A stretch of 64,000 nt of DNA from Garcia nutans (GCA_947685225.1 CANTUV010000015.1:6510001-6574000); one strand, 5' to 3'; positions 21,592 to 33,639 are shown, counted from the stretch's first letter. Notes: generated from the sequence alone by a model not told the origin. Made by a program: numbers and translations.

Positions 21592-21750
21592 GTTCTTTTA
21601 AGAGGTCCAAAGAATGCCCGTGAAGCTGTGAAACACTTTGGCCCAGCTCCTGGTGTGCCACACAGCCATACTAAACCCTATGTGCGATCAAAGGGAAGGA
21701 AGTTTGAGAGAGCTAGAGGAGGGAGGAACAGCAGAGGATTTAGAGTTTGA
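21592..21750 (+). pseudogene. RPL18: Last exon of 60S ribosomal protein L18 (eL18), captured fragment
   Basis: 52 codons plus TGA, starting right after an intron-type AG acceptor. The sequence [17 protein letters not shown], then [20 protein letters not shown] and the basic tail ending RGFRV, is the C-terminal quarter of eukaryotic L18 (about 187 aa in plants). The reading frame is undamaged. No upstream L18 exons are seen in the window, so alone it cannot make L18; as part of a CACTA insertion it is a captured 3' exon with its 3' flank. Confidence 0.92.
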
Positions 21751-22020
21751 TTTGTTTTGAGTTCTATATTGTGAGACACTTGTGTTACTTTTTCCCAAAT
21801 ATTGTTATTTTCAAGATAGATTATTTGTAGTAGTGTTCTTAACACATGCATAATTAAATTGTAAAATATTTTATTATATTGAAGATTAATAAAAGAATTA
21901 TTTTTATCAATGTAATTAGTGTTTATTTTAGATTGTGTTTAAATTTTCCAAATGTATTTATAAAGTTCTCATAAAATTAATTGATAATACAAATAGTTCC
22001 AATAAAAATCAATATTAAAT

Positions 22021-22398
22021 TGTTACGGATTTGCCACGAATCTGTGACGGATATCTGAAATCTATGACGGAATCTGCGACGGAATCCGCGACGACAATCT
22101 GTGACGGAATCTGCAATGAATTTGCGACGGAAATCTACGACGGCATTCTGCGACGGCATTCTGCGACGGAATCTGTGACGGAATCTGCGACGGCATATTT
22201 GCAACCGCCGAGTGGTTGCAAATCCGTCGCAATCTGCGACGGCCTGTCGCAAATTGAAAATTGCGACGCCTTTTTTACTAACGGATCGTATCCGTCGCAG
22301 ATCGGTCGCAGATCGGTCGCAATACTTGATTTGCGACGGATTTGCGACGGATCTGCGACGGATTCTGTCCGTCGCAGATAGTGTGTTTTTTTGTAGTG
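22021..22398. repeat. CACTA right subterminal repeat block
   Basis: Dense array of TGCGACGGA/TCCGTCGCA words in both orientations, then the right terminus at 22388-22398. It is the counterpart of 16777-17674 but without the large tandem units. Apparent reading frames here are repeats. Confidence 0.9.
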
Positions 22399-22711
22399 AT
22401 GCACACTCATCTCATAAGCCTCTAAGTGTTCCAGATCCTTCTGAAGTCCTGGACACATAGTAGCCAACATAAGACATCCTATGTCATTGGAATCATCCAC
22501 ATGCTTCTTATGCTTACTCTTAGCAGCATTAGAAGCATCAGCAGGAGGTGGGTCAGGGATAGCTTCATCAAGCACATAGGACTTTTTCTCTTGTTTGAGA
22601 ACAATTCTCAGGTTCCTAAACCAGTCAACAAAATTAGTCCCACATTCTTTTAGTTTTTCCTTCTCAAGGTTAGATCGCAGTGATAAAGTGGAATTGTTAT
22701 TAGCAGCCATC
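22399..22711 (-). pseudogene. Copia gag N-terminus (right of CACTA)
   Basis: ATG at about 22711 (MAANNNSTLSLRS). The conserved LKECGTNFVDWFRNLRIVL and KKHVDDSNDIGCLMLATM stretches mark the copia gag N-terminus. It runs into the CACTA end at 22398 and continues at 16776. Confidence 0.9.
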
Positions 22712-23727
22712 TGTTGATAAATATGCAAAGTCAAATTTTAATTAATAATGAGGTTAAAATTATTTAAACTCCTACTAAAAATATAACCCTCTAAAAAAAA
22801 TATTTTAGTAGGCTAAGATCCGTATTTCACTTAATTCTAAACTCATCTTTGGCGTGACGCTTAAAATCAAGTTATTTAGGTAGGTAACATCTTTACCAAT
22901 TACATCTCATGTAACTCTTAGTAATTATGGAATATTGACATCATATGTCATAGCATGTTGAATTCCATTTAATGCCTTAGGCCCAAAACCATTTTGATAG
23001 CCTAATTAAGTCAAACCAATTTTAAAACATATGAGTAACACTATTACTCATCCTACTTAGCTAGGAATGTTTAAAGCATATTGCTTTGGCAATACCTACT
23101 TAAATACAATCTTAGTTTTGATAGGTGTTCAAAACGTGGATGGCATTTAGACTTAAATTATTAATGAGGGTTCAACTAAATTATTATCATGTCTTGCATT
23201 ACATATCATTATATTTTAACATCCTATATGCATATATATAATTTATCACATACGCATCATATACCAAATGACAAAATATGTAAACGTGACATAGCATGGC
23301 CAAACTAAATATGATCTTCAAGAGACCAAATGAAGATCATAAAGGCAACCCTAGGTGAAAAACCTATCTATTACAACACTTGCAATATTACATATCTTCA
23401 AAACTTGAGCTTGTGCTTCTATCACCATGGAACCATCTTCTCCTTGGCATGGATCTCCATCACAAACATTGTAGCTTGAATCTTCATTTATTACAATAAA
23501 AGAAAATCTAACTACTAGTAAAATAAATTACAACAAAATAAACGACACGCAGGTCGTATTTACCCAAAATTAAGATATGAATAAACCAATCACATAGGTC
23601 ATAAGGCCATGCTATGCACCATGCCAAGACATCAAAAAAACATAACATATTCATCACCAACATGTTAAATAGAAACAAATATATTGACATTCTTAATGTC
23701 GTGGTAACGAACTATAGGGCGTGAACA

Positions 23728-23800
23728 TACGGCGGTCCCGCTAGCCGGTTAGCGGGCGAGGCTCCTGCTGGCCGGTCAGCGGGCGGGGTTCCGAAGGGGC
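23728..23800. repeat. GC-rich duplicated foldback in copia leader
   Basis: Two related words, CCCGCTAGCCGGTTAGCGGGCG and, about 30 bp on, CTGCTGGCCGGTCAGCGGGCG. Each can fold on itself (GCTAGCCGGTTAGC type) in an otherwise AT-rich leader. It may be a structured RNA element such as a packaging or dimer signal; this is inference. Confidence 0.6.
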
Positions 23801-24045
23801 AGCACCCCTCGAAGCTAAACAGAAACGTTAATCTCATTAACATTTTTCTTTGGCGAAACCCTAAAACAGAATCGTTAATCTCATTAACCTTCTTACTGTT
23901 TTATTTCGAATATGTACAACCCATTACAGAATCATTACCAAATGTTTATATCACATATAAACTTAATCGTTTTCATCATATGAAAATCATTTTAATCAAC
24001 CAATCATATATACGTGATCATCTCATGAAAACGAAATTAAAAACA

Positions 24046-24208
24046 CCAATCCTTTCTCATCATATGAAAAACGAAATAGGGTTTTACAGAAACGAAACCA
24101 AAAACCAATCCGTTCTCATCATATGAAAAACGAATTAGGGTTTTACAGAAACGAAACCAAAAACCAATCCTTTCTCATCATATGAAAAATGAATTAGGGT
24201 TTTATAGT
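24046..24208. repeat. Three-unit ~59-bp tandem repeat in copia leader
   Basis: Three copies of a unit containing TTCTCATCATATGAAAAA and TAGGGTTTTACAGAAACGAA, with single-base differences. No coding role is evident. Confidence 0.85.
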
Positions 24209-24287
24209 TAACATGCCATACGAAATCAATATATCTCTTCTAATCATATCAACATGGCATTTTCGACTTAAATGAAAACAACAAGTG

Positions 24288-24299
24288 GCTCTGATACCA
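24288..24299 (-). promoter_or_regulatory. Copia primer-binding site
   Basis: Minus strand TGGTATCAGAGC, one base inside the 5' LTR. It is complementary to the initiator tRNA-Met 3' end. Confidence 0.95.
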
Positions 24300-24300
24300 C

Positions 24301-25656
24301 TGTTAGGAAATCAAGGAGATCACAGCAAACCAAAAACACACAGCGGAAAAATTTTGATCTTTGATTTCCCATCAGGATCCATGTTGTTTGTTTAATTCGA
24401 CAAAAGTGTTCAAAGAACTAACCTGTTGATGATTTGAAATCACAGTTTGGAAGAGATGCCTCGATCGCGAAACACCCTCTATCACGTATCCACACGAATG
24501 CTACCGTCTGGAGTGCTAGCTCTCTGTAACGGCGAAGGCTGAAAAACATTTTCTCTAAAACGTATTAGGGTTTCAAAGTTTTTGTTCTCTTTTTATTTTC
24601 TAATGTTACCTATATAAAGACTTAACGTCTGGAGTGAATATATTCACTCCAGAATCCAATTCAAAATTGGATAAGGTAAGTCAAATTCAGAATTCAAATC
24701 TCATTAGGATTCTGAATATATTATCTAATAATATATATATATATAATGAAAATAATAATAATAATAAATAATAATATCTAATATTAATATTATTAATATT
24801 ATATCCAGCCCAAAGTGCATTCTTGTGTGTGACCCGATAGGCCCATATTAATTGGCAGTCAATTTAATCTCTATTAAACGAACAAGTCATAATTGGCCTC
24901 TAGCAAGGCGTTACAACTACCCAATTAATATAAGGAATATCCAATTTTCCTAATAATAGTACATGCATTAATCCCTTTGTCACACGATATCTAGCTTGAA
25001 CATAAGTCATGGTCAACGTCATACTTATATTGTCCAAACTTATGATTACTCGATCTCCAAGTAGACTGATAAAAACAAATGAAATTGATCACACTATCAA
25101 TTCATTTGAGCACGGCCATGCATTTCATAGTCTCACTTATCGAGGGGTCCAAAAGATATCTATCTCAAAGAGAGGGACAAATTCTATCTTGATTGTTCAT
25201 TATCCTCTACATAATTTCTATCATATATGATCATAACCTTTATTACTATCCAGTTACGGATAATGTTTGATCATGTCAAAATATAATAGTCCTTATATTG
25301 GAAACTATGACAATCTCAAGTCAAAGAATTAATACATAACTATCATGAGATTTACTTATGACACTAACCCATGTAGTAATCTCATGATGGGTCTATCCAA
25401 TACATTGTTCTCTAACAAGTATCTATGAAATTGATTTGTATCACTATACACATAACCATCTGATGATTATCAAATCAATGTTCATACTGGTTAAGAATTA
25501 TTATTATTTTTATCTCTATAACAATAATAAACCAGGGACAAATATCAAAATTGTGTAACATGCAAACAAACAATAATGATAATAAAACCTCATTTATTAA
25601 TAATGAATGTATAACATAAAGATCCAAATAAATGGCCTAGGGCACATACACTAACA
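24301..25656 (-). repeat. Copia 5' LTR (complete)
   Basis: 1356 bp, in window orientation TGTTAGGAAA...CACTAACA, with 6-bp inverted ends. An AT microsatellite around 24731-24800 marks where the other LTR is truncated. No gene is seen. Confidence 0.95.
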
Positions 25657-25661
25657 AAAAG

Positions 25662-26290
25662 ACCAAAATACCCTCCGGCGATTATTCGTTCGTAACTTTT
25701 AAACCGTACAGTTTCACGAGGCAAACTATATATGATTTTGATCCTCTCGACCTTTACTTTCTATTTTTAGGGTCTATTTTAAATTTCCAAGTCGTTTTGA
25801 AAAATTATTAATAAGCCCTTGACTTTTTACAAAATTACCTTTAGGTCCTTTCTTTGCTCAGGTTTTGCCCGGGCCCCGTTTCTACTGACGATCATTTCAT
25901 ATTCAACCCCTCGACGTCCTCTACGCACTCATGTGTTTATTTTCTACTTGGTTTCGTGTATAAATTTTAATTAATAATGACCAAAATGACTCTAGTCTAC
26001 ATGTCTTCGTTTCTCTCTAACGAGCGTTTTCTGAAAAAACCGTTACACGTCGTTGCGACCCGATTTTTCTCTATTCTCCATTTTTGGAGTCTGTTAAGTG
26101 CACTATTAAGAACATCCAGTACAACTTTTGGAAATTACAGTTAACTCCCCAAAACTTTTTGGAAATTACAATTAAGTCCCATTGATCCTATAGCCTTATC
26201 TGGGGTCGTTGTCAGAAATTATCTTCTCCTTTCCCCTTCTCTCACTATGTACGTGACTACTATGCATAAATAAAGTGGGCGGATGTGACA
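25662..26290 (-). repeat. Truncated B LTR, right piece (start of U3)
   Basis: Equivalent to 45450-46084 of the B1 5' LTR with about 5 percent differences. It ends GGATGTGACA at 26290, the element-sense TGTCACATCC start. It is the 3' LTR of B1 and at the same time lies directly upstream of B2. Confidence 0.92.
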
Positions 26291-26301
26291 GTTCCTCCCT
26301 T
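26291..26301 (-). promoter_or_regulatory. Polypurine tract of B1
   Basis: Minus strand AAGGGAGGAAC abuts the LTR start at 26290. It follows the polyprotein stop by a few bases. Confidence 0.85.
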
Positions 26302-26307
26302 GTTAAT

Positions 26308-26573
26308 TTAGGCTTCGTCCCGAAGCCCGTCAGGAGGAAATAAATATGGGTACTGCTTCCTCATAGTTTCTTCACGTTCCCATGTAGCTTCTTCTACTTT
26401 GTGATTCCTCCAAAGCACTTTGACCAATGGAATCTTCTTATTCCGTAACTCTTTGATTTCCCGTGCTAGGATTTCTACCGGCTCTTCCTCGTATGTCAGG
26501 TCGGGCTGAATCTCGAAGTCTTGAGCTTGTATGATGTGGGTTGGATCTGAACGATACCTCCTTAGCATTGAAA
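26308..26573 (-). pseudogene. B1 polyprotein end: chromodomain
   Basis: Begins SMLRRYRSDPTH, the continuation of the integrase C-terminus cut at 37885 by element D. The chromodomain-like module has PVEILAREIKELRNKK, VKVLWRNH and EEATWE. It ends with TAA at 26308-26310. The D insertion duplicated TGAAA, and the frame is maintained across it. Confidence 0.92.
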
Positions 26574-27454
26574 TGTCACGACCCAATTTGTACATATGTA
26601 CAATACATCCATGTACCGTACATCCGCGTACAGTAACAGGAGCCGTCCCGAGTAATCACCAAAGAACACGAAGTGAAAGGAAGCTCTATAGGACAAAAAG
26701 GACCTAACTGAAAAGATTGTAAAAGTTTTGGGGAGGTGACTGTAATTTCAAAAAGTTTTGGGGAGGTAACTATAATTTCCAAAAGTTGTACTGGAGGTTC
26801 TTAATAGTGCATATAACAGACTCCAGAAATGGAAAGTAGAGAAAAATTGGGTCGAAATGGAACACCACAGTTTTTCCCGAAAACGCATAGTTTGAGAGAT
26901 ACAGTGGATTCTTGACCAAGGGTATTTTTGTCATTCTTGTGATAATAATGTATACACTGGAAAACAAGACACGTAAAGGTATCCGAAGTAAACGGAAGGA
27001 CTCCGCAGTGATCGATGTTGAAGAACGAACCTAAGTGGAGACCCGAATCACGTAAGGACCTAAAGGGAATTTTTACAAAAGTCAAGGGCATGAGCGTAAT
27101 TTTTATAAATTAGTTCAAAATCAAGAATGAATGTCGGAAATGGAAACGAGAGGTTGAAAGGAGGAGAACGGTACATTTTACGCGTCGTAAAACCACCCGG
27201 GTACGAAGAAAAGGCAAAACCTTCCATTGAAGGGTATTTTGGTCTTTTCACTTCCACCCATTTTCTAGAAAAGGGACACATGGCATAGTAATTTTCTAGA
27301 AAAGGACACATGGCAAAATCTTGTTTAAAGACACTTTTGGGTTGGATTAATCTTAACCCTCCATATGGCACCATCCTAGTTAAAGATACTTTTGTGGTGG
27401 TTACATCTTAACCCTCCAAAATGAAATTAATTAAATAAATGGAAAATGGAAAAA

Positions 27455-27463
27455 TATAAAAAG
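27455..27463 (+). promoter_or_regulatory. TATA-box candidate of D LTR
   Basis: TATAAAAAG in a purine-rich context, repeated in the 3' LTR at 35821-35829. It is the clearest TATA-like word in this LTR. Confidence 0.55.
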
Positions 27464-28982
27464 GGAGAGAAGGATGATTAAAGAACAAAGGACACATTTT
27501 TCTCTCCATTTTTGAGAGGTATGGCCGAAATTCTCTCCATCAAAAAAGGGAAGGAATTTTTCAAGTGTTCAAGTGGATTTTTGGAAGGAAAAGCTTAATT
27601 TTAAGGTAAGGATTCCAATTCTAGCTTTAGTTTATTCATTTGATTGATAGTTTTCAAGTTATCAATGAAAGAAAAGTTATGAAAATTATAGGAAATCAAA
27701 GGGATAAAGAAGAATAAGGGAAGAAAGAATAGGACAAGCAAGGAACAAAGCAAATAAACAAGGTTTGGTACTTAAATCATTGCCCTTTTCAATTAATTCA
27801 CATATTTTGCATTATGGGACTTTTGAAATGGTTTTGAAATAATGTTATTTTGTGTGGTAAATATGTGGGAAAGTGCTCTTGAACCATTTGTAATCAATTG
27901 ATTGTGAAAAGAATGAAAACAAAACAAACTAGCTAAACTTTGCTCAATTATCCATAAACTTTGATGAACTTTTAATCACTCCTTTGGTTTGATTTTTGGA
28001 AGAGGGACCCTTAGTCCTTCAATGGTATCACAAAAGGATTCTAAAAATCAATTTTGCAAGAAAAAAAATGAATTTCCCTCAAGTTTGGAAAATTGGGCCG
28101 AATGGTCCCTTTTGGGCACCATTCTGCAGCTTTCATTTTGGGCAGTCCGTTGAAGGGGCAAACGAAAGAATTTTTCGACGAAATTTTACATGCATTTAGT
28201 TAACTTACGAAAGTGTTTTCCTGCAAAAATTCAGCCAAAAATAAGTTTGTTTACTTGGTCAAAACCGTTGCCAAAGTTGACTGATTTTCAGCAGTAAAAA
28301 CAGATTTTACCATTTAGTTGTCGCGCGCTATTGCGTTGCCGATTTTACGCGCCGCGCTACTATTCCTTTGGTCATTTTTCTAAATGTGTTAAAACTTGAA
28401 TATTATGATATGGATTGATGTTAAATCATATAAAATGACATGAAGGAGAATTGGAAATGATCAGAAAGGCATCATGACAAGCTATTCCAACAATACATGC
28501 ATTATGGACAAATCATGGCTTATTGAATATCATGATCAAAGTAATTTAATAAATTATTTATGCTCTACTTGGTTATGACAGAACCCTTGAGATAAGGGTA
28601 TGATGCATCATACTATTATTGCAGTACTGCTTATGACATGATATGATATACCGGCTGAAGGCCGATGATTACAATGATATGATCAATGATGCAATGATAA
28701 TGGCCATTGGCACATGTGCAAGAATTATGATGAAAGATAATGAAATATGATCATGACGAGATATGTTTATCATGACCCTTCCTTATCCGCTGACGTTCTG
28801 TTAAACCAGTAGAGCAACCAAAATGATAAAAGCAAGAGAAATGATTTAAATTCAAATTATTCAGTCAAGCCTTTTTACCATCTGTGTTTTGTATTGATTC
28901 CTTTCAAGTATTTAAAGTATATAAATGTATGTTCAAATCATTCTTTCATTTTATTATTTTATTGCAATGATTTAAGTACCCA

Positions 28983-29023
28983 CTGAGCAATTGCTTAGCG
29001 AGTTTAGTTTCCCTCTAAACTCG
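28983..29023 (+). promoter_or_regulatory. Two adjacent hairpins in D 5' LTR
   Basis: CTGAGCAATTGCTTAG (28983-28998; a perfect palindrome CTAAGCAATTGCTTAG in the 3' LTR at 37348-37363) is followed by CGAGTTTAG/CTAAACTCG (28999-29023, 9-bp stem, 7-nt loop). Position in the LTR and order match A and B. Confidence 0.75.
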
Positions 29024-29519
29024 TAGGTTAAACGAGGAGACGAGATTGCAGCATGTCCTGCGCAGTTGGCCTTGACTACTACTTTGGGTAGGAGTTTGGA
29101 TATGATTGATTGTAGTAATATGGCATGTACATAAGCTTGTATGATCTAGCAAATAAATGTATAATAATGAAAAGCTAGAACACGTACACTGCTAGTAATT
29201 TAATAAATCTTATTTGGGTTTAGCACTTATGTATGCAAGTATAGAAGTGTGAATTCTTCTTGCAGGATTGTAGTTGAGGTTATAAGGGTGGATTATTGGG
29301 AGTGTGCTTGAGTTGAATTGTGAAACAAAATATTTTTCAAAAATTAAAAAAATTAGTTTTGGCGACACTTGGGACCTCCATTTTTAGGGGAGGTTCTGGC
29401 AAGATTTTTTTAAAATCTGCACTTAAAACTGGCTAAGTAAAATGTTAAGACACAACCACCATGAAATAACAGTCCATCTTGGTCTATAAACGTAGGCTAA
29501 GATGGGGTGTTACATTTAG

Positions 29520-29531
29520 TGGTATCAGAGC
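29520..29531 (+). promoter_or_regulatory. Primer-binding site of D
   Basis: TGGTATCAGAGC, 5 nt after the 5' LTR, unmutated. This fits an element still able to be reverse transcribed when proteins are supplied. Confidence 0.95.
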
Positions 29532-30047
29532 ACCGGTTTAGCCGGTCCTGGAAAATTCAACATAGGAGGATACACATTTTATGTTGGGAGTGGCCATTAC
29601 CAATGTAAAATGGGATATCCTATAGCAGATAAGAAATGAGAGCATATATCATTTAGGTACAAAATGTCGGTATAGTAGAAAGAATATTATAAATACATAA
29701 GTATATAAGGTACATGTGATAAAGGAAAATCTAATAGTGCTTACGTACATGCCATATAGGAAAGTTAATGTGTTGAGTCAAGCCAGCTGCTAATTCTTAT
29801 CACGACATATGTATACGGTATAAGGTTGCAAGAGGCAGAATCACAAAGAATTATAGATCAAGAAAAGGAATCACACGCTTTCGTATCCATAAATGTAGAA
29901 ATGGATCTTGGACTTATGCCACGACCCGCAACGGTGGCTGTGGAAGGCCCCAAAGTTTATTTAAGATAGATGATAGTACCATTGCAATAAAAGGCAAGAA
30001 TGGTACCTGTTGCTACCAAAAGAGAAAGGAAGTCCCCAATTGAGTAG
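29532..30047 (+). other. D leader
   Basis: No open frame of note. A counterpart of the B1 ORF1 is not visible. Confidence 0.6.
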
Positions 30048-30540
30048 TTAAGGAAATATGGGGCTAAAGAATTTAAGGCTAGTAGGGAAGAAGGATTTGA
30101 AGAAGTTGAGTACTGTTTGGACAGTACCAGTAGGGCATTGGAACAACTGAGATGCACGCCAGATAAAATATTTATTTATGCCATGTCCCTTTTGGTAGAA
30201 GAAACATACACTTGGTAAAACATACCTAAACGCAAGGAGAATTGAGTTTATATATCTACAGCAAGGAAGAATGACAGTATCTGAGTATGATAGAGAGTTC
30301 ACCCGTCTTAGTAAGTATGCAAAGAAAATGATAGAAACAAAGCAAGAAAGACGTCAAAGGTTTTGGAAGGATTAAATAATGAAATTAAAGTACAATTAGT
30401 AGTCATGGATGTGTTTGAATTTACAAGATTAGTTGTGAAAGTTTTAGGTATAGAGAGGGTATACATAGATTAGAGAAGTAGAGACCAACGTATGCAACAA
30501 AAGAGAGTACAAACTTAAAGCTTGGGAAGATTTTGACAAG
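30048..30540 (+). pseudogene. D gag remnant
   Basis: LRKYGAKEFKASREEG starts the recognisable gag domain. The frame stops after EETYTW. About 30 codons present in B1 are missing there, and the gag end (GRMTVSEYDREFTRLSKYAKK) follows in another frame with more breaks. It is not translatable as a gag. Confidence 0.82.
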
Positions 30541-31379
30541 TTGAGAAGAAGTTTAGAAGTGAAGATAGTTTTACACAGTAAAGCCGGCGATTGCAAAGCC
30601 AAGGATCCGGCCAAGGTTCAAGGTGCCAGACATTCGTAGCTAGTATACTGGGGTCCTTATAAGGGGTTCCAGTAGAAGGTTAGATAGGCGTATATGAATG
30701 AAAAAAAATGAAAATGTATATAAGAAAATGAAATTTGAAGAATGGAATAAAAAGAGGAACAGAATAAGAGGAAAAAAGAAAAGTACGTAAAATGTTAAGA
30801 CCAAACGGTAAGAGATAAAATAGATAGAACTTAGATAACAAAGATGAGTGAACAGAAATAAGTATATGAGAAATTCTCATGTCCGGCCACTATAGAATAT
30901 GTACAGTAACCCCATGTACAATATTCACATAAGCAGATGAAGTAAGCGCACTAAGAAGGTCATGTTGAAATTTAGCAAGAAATCAAAGTTAAACGTGCTC
31001 AACCAATGATGATGGGTGACCATCCCGTGAAGTCTTAATAAGGTAGGTGACGTACTATATGAGTAGAAACTAGACGAAATCTAATCAAAACACTGTATTG
31101 CGATTTTTCCTGAAAATGCCCCAATGTAATCATCAAAATTAAGAAATTATAAGAAGAGGATATATGAGATTTATGAATTCAGTCAATGAAAGAAAAAAAA
31201 AAGAAAGAAGAGAAAGAGAGAAATTGAGAACTAAAGAGGTAGAAAGTGCAAAATTAAAATTAGATCAAAAAGGAAAGAATGAAAGTAATAACAACCCAAG
31301 GACTAGGTAAAGGAAAAAGGAAAAAGTAACAATACAAAAATTACTAGAGGATTGGAAAGAAATATAGATTTGAAGGATA
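30541..31379 (+). other. D degraded gag linker
   Basis: A-rich, purine-biased stretch between gag domain and zinc knuckle. No frame is maintained. It is longer than the equivalent in A or B1, so expansion or foreign sequence is possible. Confidence 0.5.
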
Positions 31380-32000
31380 TATTACTCCTCTATGCAAACA
31401 CTGTGGATGAAGATATAAGAGTGAATGCTAGGATTTAACAGATGGATGCTGGGAATGCGGGGCACCAGATCATGTTAGGGTAAACTGTCAGAAAGACAAG
31501 TGAATGCAACCGCACCGACAGAAAAATCATGACCCGCTTTTGGCCGAGGCCTAAGCAGGGGAAAGGAAAGTGATTCAAATTTTCAAAGAGCACAATCAGA
31601 GACCATTGACTAGCTCAATTCAAGTACACCAGCCAGAGACTACGTGATGAAAACTTAGAAGAATTATCAGTAGGATATGTTAAGTTTGAAACATTAGTTA
31701 TAAATCCGATAAGAGACGAGGTAGTTACACACAAGTGATTAAAGAATGTTCTATAGAGTTACATGAAAATGCATTTCCAGAAAATTTAATAGAGTTACCA
31801 TTCTGAGAATTTGACGTAATGTTGGTATTGGATTGGCTAACAAGGCATAAAACAGTGGTAGATTATAAGAAGAAAGAGAGTAACACTTCATACTCCCCAT
31901 AAGGAGGAAGTGACGGTAGTAGGAAAGAGAGCCGATTACCTAAACAACGTAACAGCAGCAGTTACAACAAGGCATTCCATACAAACAGATGTGAGGCACA
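31380..32000 (+). pseudogene. D zinc knuckle and protease-region remnant
   Basis: One intact CX2CX4HX4C knuckle (CWECGAPDHVRVNC, about 31450-31491) follows a degraded first cluster. Later pieces match the protease C-terminal side. I do not see the DPGS-type active-site motif, and several stops are present. Confidence 0.7.
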
Positions 32001-32039
32001 CTTGGTAAGCACTATGGAAGCAAAGAAGAATGTGATAAA

Positions 32040-33400
32040 GATTCAAGAGGTATCAACAATGCGTGATTTTCTCGATGTTTCTTTAGACAAGCTACCCGGA
32101 TTATCACCTAAGAGAAAAGTAGGATTCACTATAAATGTATATCCGGGAATTGCACCGGTGTCGGTTGCCTCATACTGAATGGTACCATCGGAACCCAAAG
32201 AAATGAAAACACAATTATAGAAGCTACTCGACAAGAGTCTTATACGGCCAAGTATTTCTTCATGGGGCATGCCAGTACTCTTTGTCAAGAAGAAAGATAA
32301 ATCCTTAAGGTCATATGTGAACTATAGTAGTGAATGAGCTTGCGATTAAGGATAAATATCTATTACCATCCATTGACGATGTATTCAACCAACTTAAGGG
32401 AACCAAGGTTTTGTTTAAAAAAAAAATAGATCACCGACTGGGATATCAGCAGCTGCGGATCAAAGGAAAAGACATTCCAAAGACTACATCTAGAACTCGA
32501 TACGGACGTTATAAGTTCCTTGTAACGCCTTTTGAGCCCACAAATGTGTCAGTAGTATTCATGGATTTAATGAATCATATCTTTCATCCATATTTTGACC
32601 AATTTGTAAATGGTGTTCATAGATGACACCTTTATTTATTTAAGGAACAAAGAAGAATATGATCGATACTTTTGCATAGTATTGCAAATGTTGCGAGAGA
32701 AGCAGTTGTACGTCAAACATGACAAATGCGAATTTTGATTGGAAAAAGTGACATTCTTAGAACACACCATATTAGCATAAGGCATTAAAGTAGGTCTTAA
32801 GAAAACAAAAGCCATTTTGGAATGGAAAACACCAAAGACAGTAATAGAAGTAAAAATCTTCTTAGGACTGGCTGGGTACTAATAATGTTTTATAAAAGGG
32901 TTTTCCATTATTATCATCCCAATGGCAAGGTTGTTTCAAAGGAATGCCAAACTCCAATGGACTGATAAATGTTAGAGGAACTTTGAGAAACTAAAGGAAA
33001 AGTTAACGAATGTTGCAATACCCATACGGCCCATGTCCAGCAAAGAATATATAGTCGGTTAAGGTTATATGCATATGAAAAAGGATAAAATAGTTGCATA
33101 AGTCTTTTGATGATTTAAACCATACGAAAAATAATAATAATAATAACCCAGCACACTGTTTGGAAATAACAGTTATCGTATTGGCCTTCAAGATTTGGAG
33201 ATATGATTTATATGGAGAAAAGTGTTATATTTATACAGACACAAAAGTTTAAAATATCAGCCAACCCATGAGGATCTCAATTTATGGTAAGGAAAGTAAG
33301 CCCAAGTTTTGGAAATAACAGCTAAGTTATAAATTATCATCTAGGAAAAGCTAACGTGGTGGCCGATGCATTTGGTGGAAATTTGATACCAGCCTTAGGC
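32040..33400 (+). pseudogene. D reverse transcriptase and RNase H remnant
   Basis: Recognisable pieces are [26 protein letters not shown], a 98-codon open stretch (32330-32626) with [10 protein letters not shown] and FRTRYG-like motifs, then a frameshift just before the catalytic aspartates, which are read only in another frame. FLGLAGY and the RNase H GEKCYIYTD are present among stops. No functional enzyme could be made. Confidence 0.85.
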
Positions 33401-33639
33401 GCTATAAAGATCAGTTTAAGACCAATGGAAGAGGAAGTACTAGTAATAGAAATGCAAGCATAAACTATGTTTCTTTTCAAGAAATTCATCAAGTGCAAAA
33501 GAAAAATGAACAAATACAAAAATGGATCAAGCAAGTGCAAGGAGGAAAGGATATAAAATTCTAAATTTCTAAGAACAGTGGTTTGTATTATGACAATAGA
33601 ATAATGATACGAACAATGGGAGACATAAGAAAGAAAATT

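Larger units (their letters stand above)
16777..22398 (+). mobile_element. Non-autonomous CACTA transposon carrying host gene pieces
   Basis: 5622-bp insertion in the copia gag. It starts CACTACAAAAA and ends TTTTTGTAGTG, the signature CACTA (En/Spm) inverted termini, and is flanked by the 3-bp target duplication ATG (16774-16776 and 22399-22401). Both subterminal regions are packed with direct and inverted TTGCGACGG/CCGTCGCAA words, typical transposase-binding repeats. No transposase is recognisable. Between the ends are a CHUP1-like gene (17898-19543) and the final exon of RPL18 (21592-21750), both on the plus strand. Introns are present, so capture was at the DNA level. Confidence 0.95.
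22712..24287 (-). other. Copia leader between PBS and gag
   Basis: About 1.6 kb without a convincing gene. It contains a GC-rich duplicated hairpin stretch (23728-23800) and a three-unit tandem repeat (24046-24208), both described separately. Confidence 0.7.
15127..25656 (-). mobile_element. Ty1/copia element, internally deleted, split by a CACTA transposon
   Basis: Minus-strand copia retrotransposon bounded by the AAAAG target duplication (15122-15126 and 25657-25661). The LTR ends are TGTTAG and CTAACA. The 5' LTR is on the right (24301-25656, 1356 bp) and the 3' LTR on the left is cut to about 490 bp. Gag, zinc knuckle, protease and the GAG-pre-integrase domain are recognisable. Integrase core, RT and RNase H, with about 860 bp of the 3' LTR, are deleted. 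The shared LTR stretches differ by about 3 percent, so it is older than A and D. Confidence 0.95.
26574..29514 (+). repeat. 5' LTR of element D
   Basis: 2941 bp. A TATA-box candidate TATAAAAAG is at 27455-27463. Paired hairpins are at 28983-29023. The start region resembles the B LTR, as does its end (TTGTAGTTGAGGTTATAAGG...GGGGTGTTACA), so D and B are sister families. No gene. Confidence 0.95.

Noticed and set aside
23728..24208. CRISPR-like direct repeats
   Set aside because: The DNA is plant, the units are contiguous tandem copies without unique spacers, and no cas genes exist.
26801..27374. Minus-strand frames (96 and 104 codons) seen in both D LTRs (also 35167-35740)
   Set aside because: They are on the strand opposite the element, inside the LTR, without motifs; they are preserved only because the LTRs are nearly identical.
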